From: Gammaproteobacteria bacterium
GTDB lineage: Bacteria > Pseudomonadota > Gammaproteobacteria > DSM-16500
Length of the DNA stretch: 8,061 nucleotides
Direction: 5' to 3'
Assembly: GCA_009885665.1 (NCBI GenBank)
Contig: VFKI01000100.1
Coordinates: 1 to 8,061, forward strand
Part shown: in pieces, positions 1 through 5,279 of the stretch
Layout of the letters: each line of letters begins with the position of its first letter
Position numbering within the stretch: the first letter of the stretch is position 1
The notes under the pieces: generated by a model
What the model was told of the DNA's origin: nothing
What the model saw: only the letters and a program-made list of their open reading frames with translations
The model's database searches: none
Made by a program: the position numbers and the translations under genes

Positions 1-77
1 GCCACCGACCCCGCAGTCACAGCATCGGCAATTACCGTGGCAACAGCAGGATCATTGACCTGCGCGTGCTCACTCAT
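1..77 (-). CDS. motB: Probable MotB flagellar stator protein, N-terminal fragment (runs off the left edge)
   Basis: An ATG at 77-75 overlaps the motA TGA in an ATGA arrangement, and the frame stays open to the window edge, giving 25 codons beginning MSEHAQVNDPAVATV. MotB is the peptidoglycan-anchored partner of MotA in the proton-driven stator, and it normally follows motA directly and is translationally coupled to it; position is the main reason for this call. None of the typical MotB features are visible in the fragment: neither the basic patch nor the membrane helix with the proton-binding aspartate, which usually begin within the first 15-30 residues. If this is MotB, it has an N-terminal extension of at least 25 residues rich in Ala and Val. 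A different gene overlapping motA cannot be excluded. Confidence 0.6.
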   Translation of the reverse strand, partial: MSEHAQVNDPAVATVIADAVTAGSV

Positions 78-982
78 GCCGGCTGCCCTGCTTTCGCTTC
101 TTTACCGGGTTCGCCCTGACGACTGCCGGCCTTCACATTACGTAATACTTCTTCTAGCTCTTGACTACTAGGACGTTCGCCGGAGTAAAGTACTTTACGC
201 GCAAATTCAACGGCGATGGTCGGCGCCATTTGATGCACACAAGCAATTAAAACGACACGCGTTGATTGCATGATTGTGATACGGGCATGTAAGCGATTTT
301 CCAGCACTGAAGCGACCGGCCCAACAAAACCATAGCCAATCAAAACACCCGCAAATGTACCCACCAACGCACTAGCAATATGATGACCTAACACTTCTGG
401 CGGGCCACCCAGTAATTGCATGGTAATCACCACCCCCATAACAGCGGCAACAATACCAAATGCTGGAAACGAATCAGCGACCTTATTGATTGCTGCGATG
501 GGCAGCTCACCTTCTGACGCCATTGTTTCAACTTCTTCGGCCATCAATTCATCCAAATGTTGATGATCTACACGACCCGTTACAATCAAACGCAGATGAT
601 CACACATAAATTCCATCAATGCCGCTTCACGCACCACTAATGGATACCTGCCAAACAAAGCACTTTTTTTATAATCTTCAACTTCTGGCTCCATAGATAA
701 AACACCATCCTTACGAATTTTATCGGTCAACTGAAAAAACATTGACAAAAGTTCGATATAAAACTTCTTATTGAAGTGTGATTGTTTGAAAATAGAAAAA
801 CCCGCCACGAAACTACTGCGAATAACTTTCGGCGTATTCGCTACCACAAAGGCACCAAATGCTGCACCAGCAATAATTAAAAATTCATAGGGTTGATACA
901 AGGCAAGCAAATGTCCGCCACTTAATACATACCCACCAAATACCGTGGCAATAATAATAAGATATCCGACCATTACTAGCAT
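74..982 (-). CDS. motA: Flagellar motor stator protein MotA
   Basis: MotA forms the membrane ring of the stator that couples proton flow to torque on the rotor protein FliG. The 302-residue protein matches the E. coli-type length (295) and carries the key residues at the E. coli positions: Arg90 and Glu98 in the cytoplasmic loop (DKIRKDGVLSMEPE), Pro173 in SFPAFGIVAAVMGVV and Pro222 in YGFVGPVA. Four membrane segments are apparent, at roughly 4-21, 31-49, 171-191 and 204-226, with the large cytoplasmic loop between the second and third. The conserved ERPSSQELEE segment lies at 269-278, followed by a Gly/Lys-rich tail. The start at 982 is supported by AGGA seven bases upstream and by the agreement in residue numbering; Met4 is an alternative. 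The stop overlaps the next gene's ATG. No convincing sigma28 or sigma54 promoter was found in the upstream gap, which is occupied by a palindromic repeat. Confidence 0.96.
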   Translation of the reverse strand: MLVMVGYLIIIATVFGGYVLSGGHLLALYQPYEFLIIAGAAFGAFVVANTPKVIRSSFVAGFSIFKQSHFNKKFYIELLSMFFQLTDKIRKDGVLSMEPEVEDYKKSALFGRYPLVVREAALMEFMCDHLRLIVTGRVDHQHLDELMAEEVETMASEGELPIAAINKVADSFPAFGIVAAVMGVVITMQLLGGPPEVLGHHIASALVGTFAGVLIGYGFVGPVASVLENRLHARITIMQSTRVVLIACVHQMAPTIAVEFARKVLYSGERPSSQELEEVLRNVKAGSRQGEPGKEAKAGQPA

Positions 983-1002
983 ATTTTATTCCTTATAGCC
1001 TT

Positions 1003-1266
1003 AGTCGACATTCCAATGTAGTCGTCTTTTCTGATAATGCTTCCATATAAAATCCACTTAAAAAACCTTACCACCGACATTCCAAGGATCCGTCTTTTTT
1101 GATAACGCTTCGTTAAAAATGCGCTTTAAATGCTCATTTACTTACGTGTAAACTGCGCTTTAAAACGCATTTTTGCCTCTATTTATACAAAAAATACAGA
1201 TCCTTGGAATGCCGGTTGTCACCTCGATTTACACAAAAAATATATCTGCCTGAAACGCCGACGCTA
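1003..1266. repeat. Compound palindromic repeat between flgA and motA
   Basis: This fills most of the 291-base gap at 983-1273, which holds no supported gene. The core at 1073-1216 is an imperfect palindrome centred near 1144.5. Its outer arms 1073-1090 and 1199-1216 pair at 17 of 18 positions, the inner arms 1115-1130 and 1159-1174 at 15 of 16, and a short stem TTTAC/GTAAA (1137-1141/1148-1152) closes the tip. Diverged half-copies flank the core. On the left, 1006-1016 equals 1075-1085 exactly, and 1023-1043 matches 1091-1111 at 19 of 21. On the right, 1222-1242 matches 1176-1196 at 19 of 21 and the similarity fades after that. The design resembles ERIC-type or MITE-type intergenic elements, but I do not recognise the family. 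Transcribed, it would form a long hairpin between the flgA and motA messages. Confidence 0.8.
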
Positions 1267-1273
1267 TACAGCA

Positions 1274-1978
1274 TCATAAAAATATCGCCACCTGATTTTG
1301 CCCTACCACCGTCGCATCAAGGACTCTCTTCGACGACGGGTTCATTACCTTCACGCTGTCATTCAAACTACCATTATTTTTTGCTATGCCGTGCATGGTA
1401 ATATGAATAGCACCCTTAATACCGGTAATATCGACGGGTTGATCGCGATGCACCAACAATGCGGCATGCACGTTACGTCTATTCAACGCAATACCCATGT
1501 CAATTTGTTGCGTGGCATAGCTTCCCGCAACCTCATCCGCTGAACGAAAAAAGCCACCATAGACATGGTTTCTATCAATATACGCATAGGTCAAATCATT
1601 TTCTGCAATCGTTTGTTGCGGCATAATAGTATGCGCCGCAACCACCGCACGCGTCATGATTTTAACGTTGACTGGAATATAGGCATGCCAATTTGGCTGA
1701 CGACAACTTAGCTCAACCGAGTTAATTTGATCCGCCTGAATATCCCCCGGCAAATTGGCAGCAATGTCTGACTGACATATAGCAAGATTAGCAGGAAAAT
1801 TAAAATGATTAATCGAAACAGACAGTGTTTCATTTTTTTTGAGCGGCACCGTCGTCAATAAAAACTTTTTAATTGTTGTTTGCATACGCTGCAATTGATC
1901 GACATTCGCATGCGCCATGCTGGCCAGGCACAACACTAAAACACTGAGCAACGCGAATATAGTTTTCCTGAAATCCAT
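1274..1978 (-). CDS. flgA: Flagellar P-ring assembly chaperone FlgA
   Basis: FlgA is a periplasmic chaperone that helps FlgI assemble into the P ring around the rod. The 234-residue product has a clear Sec signal peptide (MDFRKTIFALLSVLVLCLAS, probable cleavage after AHA at residue 24). The N-terminal region holds the family's cysteine pair, C68 and C92, followed by the conserved Trp97 in QPNWHAYIPV. The SAF-like domain runs from about 105 to 175 (VVAAHTIMPQQTIAENDL). The C-terminal beta domain (about 176-234) shows the typical RDQPVDI, HGIAKNNGSLNDSVKVMNPSSKRVLDA and VVGQNQVAI pattern. The start at 1978 has GGAG about nine bases upstream. It lies 52 bases after flgN on the same strand and is probably co-transcribed with flgM-flgN. 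The stop lies close to the palindromic repeat. Confidence 0.93.
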   Translation of the reverse strand: MDFRKTIFALLSVLVLCLASMAHANVDQLQRMQTTIKKFLLTTVPLKKNETLSVSINHFNFPANLAICQSDIAANLPGDIQADQINSVELSCRQPNWHAYIPVNVKIMTRAVVAAHTIMPQQTIAENDLTYAYIDRNHVYGGFFRSADEVAGSYATQQIDMGIALNRRNVHAALLVHRDQPVDITGIKGAIHITMHGIAKNNGSLNDSVKVMNPSSKRVLDATVVGQNQVAIFL

Positions 1979-2030
1979 TTACAAACACTCCATTTTTATG
2001 AGCAAATAATAATGAAAATTTATTTACGCA

Positions 2031-2432
2031 TTACATTCTACCGTTAACATCATACGTTTTATCTGTATTTAACGTCATTGATCGCAAGCGATCAATCACT
2101 TCTTTTAACAATCGCACACCTGAAAAAATTGTCTGTGAATTATCTTGCAATTGCGCCTGACACGCTTGCAAAACAGTACGCAATTCTATTACCAATGTTT
2201 GTTGCACAACAGACAAATTTTCAAGCTCTATTTTCACTTGACCCGTTTCGTTAATGCAACGCGTGATTTTATCAATCAATTGCAATTTTTGTTGATTACT
2301 GCGCGAAATCGCAGAAAAATCATTCGTACGAAATAACGCAGGATCATTTTTCAACAATGCCTGTAATTCACGGCATGTCACTAATAAATAACGCAAAGCT
2401 ATCTCAGAAAAGTTTTCTGTTGCAACTGCCAT
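2031..2432 (-). CDS. flgN: FlgN family flagellar export chaperone
   Basis: FlgN binds the hook-filament junction proteins FlgK and FlgL in the cytoplasm and delivers them to the flagellar export apparatus. The 133-residue product is largely helical, with a long amphipathic stretch around residues 45-120 and the ending TYDVNGRM, which matches the Tyr-Asp-x-x-Gly-type ending common in FlgN proteins. Sequence identity within the family is low, so the call rests on size, helical character, this ending and position: it starts 16 bases after flgM, the usual neighbour. AGGA lies seven bases before the ATG, inside that gap. FlgK and FlgL themselves are not encoded in the window. Confidence 0.85.
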   Translation of the reverse strand: MAVATENFSEIALRYLLVTCRELQALLKNDPALFRTNDFSAISRSNQQKLQLIDKITRCINETGQVKIELENLSVVQQTLVIELRTVLQACQAQLQDNSQTIFSGVRLLKEVIDRLRSMTLNTDKTYDVNGRM

Positions 2433-2448
2433 ATTTTCATCCTATCTA

Positions 2449-2811
2449 TTATGCTTCGTTAAAAAGACCACTATTCGTCAGGCGCGTCGCCAATTTATCC
2501 ATATCAATAGAATAAGTATGATCAGTCACTTGCTGCTTGACTGCCGCGATTCGCTCACTTTCATCCCCTGACGGCGAAGACAATAAACTGACAAGATGTG
2601 CTAACGAATGACTAACGTGCACACCCACGCCCTCCCCTGATAACCCCTGGGTTTCTGCCTTTTCTGCCTGTTGTATTTGCCCCACCTGCTTGATTTGTTC
2701 AGACTGTTTTGCTTTTGCTTTTTTTGCCTGAGACACATCCGTGGCGGATGGCTTGCTCAGCTTACGCAACTGCGGCTTCATTCTGCTGTCCATATTGATA
2801 CTATCCACCAT
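2449..2811 (-). CDS. flgM: Anti-sigma28 factor FlgM
   Basis: FlgM holds the flagellar sigma factor FliA (sigma28) inactive until the hook is finished, and is then exported through the hook. The 120-residue product has the conserved C-terminal sigma-binding segment at about 85-117 (ERIAAVKQQVTDHTYSIDMDKLATRL). Salmonella FlgM has 97 residues; the extra length lies in a disordered-looking Lys/Gln/Ala-rich stretch at about 26-55. The frame stays open to an ATG at 2850, but I choose the ATG at 2811. It has a perfect AAGGAGA seven bases upstream, and the predicted sigma28 transcript would start at about 2846-2848, within or past the 2850 ATG. Being driven by the sigma factor it inhibits gives negative feedback, as known in Salmonella. 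Confidence 0.92.
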   Translation of the reverse strand: MVDSINMDSRMKPQLRKLSKPSATDVSQAKKAKAKQSEQIKQVGQIQQAEKAETQGLSGEGVGVHVSHSLAHLVSLLSSPSGDESERIAAVKQQVTDHTYSIDMDKLATRLTNSGLFNEA

Positions 2812-2818
2812 AACGCAA

Positions 2819-2825
2819 TCTCCTT
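2819..2825 (-). promoter_or_regulatory. Shine-Dalgarno site that fixes the flgM start
   Basis: AAGGAGA on the minus strand lies exactly seven bases before the ATG at 2811-2809. No comparable site precedes the in-frame ATG at 2850, so this site favours the 120-residue form over a 133-residue form. Confidence 0.85.
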
Positions 2826-2853
2826 GCCCAGATATCCACGCTCTACCCATTAC

Positions 2854-2880
2854 TTATCTGTTCATTTGCCAAAAACTTAA
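2854..2880 (-). promoter_or_regulatory. Sigma28 (FliA)-type promoter of flgM
   Basis: On the minus strand TTAAGTTT (2880-2873), 11 bases, then ACAGATAA (2861-2854) follows the FliA consensus TAAAGTTT-N11-GCCGATAA at 13 of 16 positions with exact spacing, including the GATAA core. Transcription would start near 2846-2848, leaving a leader of about 36 bases that contains the flgM ribosome-binding site. It would give flgM, flgN and possibly flgA late (class 3) expression that flgI and flgJ need not share. The consensus is established knowledge; activity here is inferred. Confidence 0.75.
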
Positions 2881-2947
2881 ACTATCGTTTCTCAGATGGA
2901 GAATCGCGCCCCCAAGCCCTTCCATTGCGAAAAGCCAAAAGACTTTT

Positions 2948-3862
2948 CTAAAAAACTTTAGCCATAGACACCATATGCTGAAATGGCTGACTTGAAAATA
3001 TCTTCATGACTTTATTCGCATAATTTGGATCAGTCGCATAGCCATGTTGTTGCAATGCTTTAAAAAAATGTGCCGGATCACCCTTAGCGGCTAAAGCAGA
3101 AGCATACCGCCCATCATGTAACAATAATCTTGCATAATCCATAAAACTTTCTTTAAAAGACGTATAACTGCGAAAAGCCGCCGATTGCCGGGTAAGTACG
3201 CCATTTTTTTGCTCGAGCGTGGCCACATGTACCGCATTATTGGGCGTCGTTGCCTTGATATTAAATAAATTGTGGCTACTATCACCATTAACATGCGCCA
3301 CAATTTTTTGACCCCAGTCAGTTTCCAACGCTGCTTGCGCAAGCAAAACTTCCGGCGCCAACCCCAATGTCGCAGCCGCTTCTTTCGCTGTTGACCATAA
3401 GCCTTGCACAAAAGCCGCGTGCGTGGCAAATTTTGGCGACGTGACTGGCGACGTGACTGGCGGCGTGACTGGCGGCTTGCTTATCACGGTCGCCGGTGTC
3501 GCAGGCGGTGAACCCATGGCTAAAACGGGCGATGCGGCAGCAGAATCCTTTAACATGCCACGCGACAAATTTTTTTCTATCATAGCCGTCAAACCCACGC
3601 CATTGCCATTACCCGCTACCGTCAATGATAATTGTTTATCAAATAAATCTTGATACATTTGCATTTGGTTATTACTCGACAATTCATCGCCAAAGGCTGC
3701 ATTCGCCGCGCGCATACTATGCACCATCATTTGCATCAACATTGATTCAAATTGTTGCGCCAGCGCATGACGGGTATTCGCATTATGCGCCGCATATTTT
3801 AATTGATCTAACCCTTGTAAATCCGTATACGTTTTAGCATTGGCGATCATCGGATTAGCCAT
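2948..3862 (-). CDS. flgJ: Flagellar rod cap and peptidoglycan hydrolase FlgJ
   Basis: FlgJ caps the growing rod and cuts peptidoglycan so the rod can cross the wall. The 304-residue protein has the two-domain layout of beta/gammaproteobacterial FlgJ. The N-terminal rod-cap domain spans about 15-100 (QQFESMLMQMMVHSMRAAN, then QMYQDLFDKQLS). A Pro/Thr/Ser/Val-rich linker follows at about 110-145, containing a PVTPPVTSPVTSP repeat. The C-terminal GH73 glucosaminidase-type domain spans about 147-295. The expected catalytic glutamate is E180 in AQAALETDWGQ, followed by SSHNLFNIKA and the Tyr-containing FRSYTSFKESFMDYARLL. Length is close to E. coli FlgJ (313). Its ATG overlaps the flgI TGA by one base, so translation is probably coupled. 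flgK does not follow; flgM does. Confidence 0.96.
   Translation of the reverse strand: MANPMIANAKTYTDLQGLDQLKYAAHNANTRHALAQQFESMLMQMMVHSMRAANAAFGDELSSNNQMQMYQDLFDKQLSLTVAGNGNGVGLTAMIEKNLSRGMLKDSAAASPVLAMGSPPATPATVISKPPVTPPVTSPVTSPKFATHAAFVQGLWSTAKEAAATLGLAPEVLLAQAALETDWGQKIVAHVNGDSSHNLFNIKATTPNNAVHVATLEQKNGVLTRQSAAFRSYTSFKESFMDYARLLLHDGRYASALAAKGDPAHFFKALQQHGYATDPNYANKVMKIFSSQPFQHMVSMAKVF
3435..3476. repeat. 12-base tandem repeat in the flgJ linker
   Basis: Plus-strand units GGCGACGTGACT at 3435-3446 and 3447-3458, GGCGGCGTGACT at 3459-3470 and a half unit GGCGGC at 3471-3476. They are read on the minus strand as a four-residue Pro-Val-Thr-Pro/Ser repeat in the FlgJ interdomain linker. Because the unit is a multiple of three, copy changes would alter linker length without breaking the frame. 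Confidence 0.9.
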
Positions 3863-5037
3863 CAGATCACCTCCAAATCTGCATTCAACGCGCCTGCTGC
3901 CTTGATGGCTTGCAGTATAGCAATCAAATCACCGGGTGCGGCACCGACACTGTTGATCGCAACGACAAGATCATTTAATGAAGGACCCGGCGCAAAAACA
4001 AAGGCATGATTGGGTTGTTGACTGATTTTGATATCGGAAACAGATCCCTTGACTGTCTTACCCCCTTTAGAAAAAGGTTGGGGTTGACTGACAAATGGCG
4101 TTTCGGTAATCACGACTGATAAATTACCATGCGATACCGCGACAGGCGCAATCGTTACATTATGGCTAATCACAACCGTACCGGTACGCGCATTGACGAT
4201 GATACGTGCCGCCGCTTCCGCTGGATTTAATTGTAAATTTTCAATACGTGAAATTAACGGTACATAACGACTTTTTTGCATGGCCTCATCTAACATATTG
4301 ACGCCGCCGCTATCATCTTTATAGCTGCCATATGCATTGATTTGAACATGAATAGCACTCGCATCTAACGCATCCGCGACATGACGATGAAAACTGCGAT
4401 TAATGACCCGCACCACACGCATCGCCGTGGTGAAATCAGGTTGCGATAATTCGAAGGTAATTGCACCATTTTGTACATAAGGCGAATCCACCATACGTTC
4501 CACCGTCGCACCCGCTGGAATTTCACCGCTCGCTGTCGTATTCACAATGACCTTAGAACCATCTGCGCCTTGCGCACCAAAACCAGACACAATCACATTA
4601 CCTTGCGCCATGGCATACACTTTAGCATCCGCGCCTTTCAATGGCGTCATGAGCAAACTGCCACCACGCAAGCTCGTCGCATTTCCAAGTGACGATACGA
4701 CTAAATCCAATTTTTGGCCGGGACGCGCAAATGGCGGCAGCGTTGCACTGACAGCTACGGCCGCGACATTACGTAAATCCATATTTTTGCCTTGCGGAAT
4801 GCGGATACCGAATTGAAAAAGCATATTCGCAAAAGATTGGTCTTTAAAAGGCGCTTGATTGGCGCGATCGCCGGTACCATCTAATCCCACGACGAGGCCA
4901 TAACCGACTAATTGGTTGTCACGCACACCCGCCAATGTGGCGATATCTTTGATGCGCGTGGCGGAGGCGATAAAAGGCAGCAGCTGCATGAGCAAGATAA
5001 TCATCCCTATGAGGCCCCACCGCCGCGCTGACGACAT
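3862..5037 (-). CDS. flgI: Flagellar P-ring protein FlgI
   Basis: FlgI is secreted to the periplasm and polymerises into the P ring in the peptidoglycan layer, part of the bushing around the rod. The 391-residue product begins with a Sec signal peptide (cleavage probably after ASA at residue 26), followed by the family signature TRIKDIATLAGVRDNQLVGYGLVVGLDGTGD at 27-57. Further conserved blocks are LPPFARPGQKLDLVVSSLGNATSLRGG (100-126) and the C-terminus LNDLVVAINSVGAAPGDLIAILQAIKAAGALNADLEVI. It is somewhat longer than E. coli FlgI (365), mostly from a longer signal peptide and a loop in the C-terminal third. No cysteine is present, unlike the enterobacterial protein with its disulfide. AGGA lies seven bases before the ATG. 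It is the first gene of its transcript, behind a sigma54-type promoter; flgH is not next to it. Confidence 0.97.
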   Translation of the reverse strand: MSSARRWGLIGMIILLMQLLPFIASATRIKDIATLAGVRDNQLVGYGLVVGLDGTGDRANQAPFKDQSFANMLFQFGIRIPQGKNMDLRNVAAVAVSATLPPFARPGQKLDLVVSSLGNATSLRGGSLLMTPLKGADAKVYAMAQGNVIVSGFGAQGADGSKVIVNTTASGEIPAGATVERMVDSPYVQNGAITFELSQPDFTTAMRVVRVINRSFHRHVADALDASAIHVQINAYGSYKDDSGGVNMLDEAMQKSRYVPLISRIENLQLNPAEAAARIIVNARTGTVVISHNVTIAPVAVSHGNLSVVITETPFVSQPQPFSKGGKTVKGSVSDIKISQQPNHAFVFAPGPSLNDLVVAINSVGAAPGDLIAILQAIKAAGALNADLEVI

Positions 5038-5074
5038 GCGTATATCCTATTCCTTGGTTACCTACTGCAAATAA

Positions 5075-5090
5075 TGCAAGTTTTATGCCA
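5075..5090 (-). promoter_or_regulatory. Sigma54 (RpoN)-type promoter of flgI-flgJ
   Basis: On the minus strand TGGCATAAAACTTGCA matches the -24/-12 consensus TGGCACG-N4-TTGCW at ten of twelve defined bases. The invariant GG and GC are separated by exactly 10 bases. Transcription would start near 5064, giving a leader of about 27 bases with the flgI ribosome-binding site (AGGA). Such promoters drive early and middle flagellar genes through FleQ/FlrA-type activators in Pseudomonas, Vibrio and Legionella. Activity here is inferred. Confidence 0.72.
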
Positions 5091-5099
5091 GCACGAAAC

Positions 5100-5221
5100 T
5101 TTATGCGCAGGGCCTTATCCAGCGCTATGCTATTCCTGCTTATTAAGCTAACATGCGCATAATTATTTGGTAACTGCTCAGGTGCTCCGTAGACACAGCC
5201 TTATTTATGCGCAGAGCCTTA
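5100..5221. repeat. Spaced TTATGCGCA motifs, possible regulator sites
   Basis: TTATGCGCA occurs on the plus strand at 5101-5109 and 5205-5213, and inverted (TGCGCATAA) at 5154-5162, so neighbours start 53 and 51 bases apart, close to five helical turns. The two plus-strand copies lie within an 18-base direct repeat (5100-5117 and 5204-5221, 17 of 18 identical). The middle copy sits in a better palindrome, CATGCGCATAA. Relative to the predicted flgI start they lie near -40, -95 and -145. An activator or repressor site is a reasonable guess; I do not recognise the binding protein. Confidence 0.5.
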
Positions 5222-5279
5222 CGGCACGGGAAAACCCCGCGTTACACCATTCCATTAAAAAGCTGGACTTACACGCAAT

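Larger units (their letters stand above)
5038..5279. promoter_or_regulatory. Divergent intergenic control region flgI / MHS transporter
   Basis: This 242-base gap separates the minus-strand flgI unit from the plus-strand transporter operon. It holds a sigma54-type promoter facing flgI and three TTATGCGCA motifs, described separately. I see no clear sigma70 promoter for the transporter and no convincing terminator. No supported gene lies here. Confidence 0.7.

Noticed and set aside
983..1072. Possible sigma28 promoter directly upstream of motA, with GTCGACTA (minus strand) as the -10
   Set aside because: Only five of eight -10 bases match and no TAAA-like -35 lies at the right distance; the sequence is part of the repeat element.
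1073..1216. CRISPR-like or tandem-repeat reading of the flgA-motA gap
   Set aside because: The repeats are inverted halves of one palindrome plus flanking copies, not regular direct repeats with unique spacers.
1204..1543. Plus-strand open frames opposite flgA (65 and 81 codons)
   Set aside because: FlgA on the minus strand has a signal peptide, the cysteine pair and the C-terminal family pattern; the plus-strand frames have no ribosome-binding site or recognisable features.
2934..2960. TAAAGTTT on the minus strand at 2960-2953, a perfect FliA -35 element at the end of flgJ
   Set aside because: At the required spacing the -10 position reads CTTTTGGC, with no resemblance to GCCGATAA.
3091..3429. 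Minus-strand open frame of 112 codons inside flgJ
   Set aside because: It is another frame of the well supported FlgJ glucosaminidase domain; its product is rich in Arg, Lys and Trp and has no family features.
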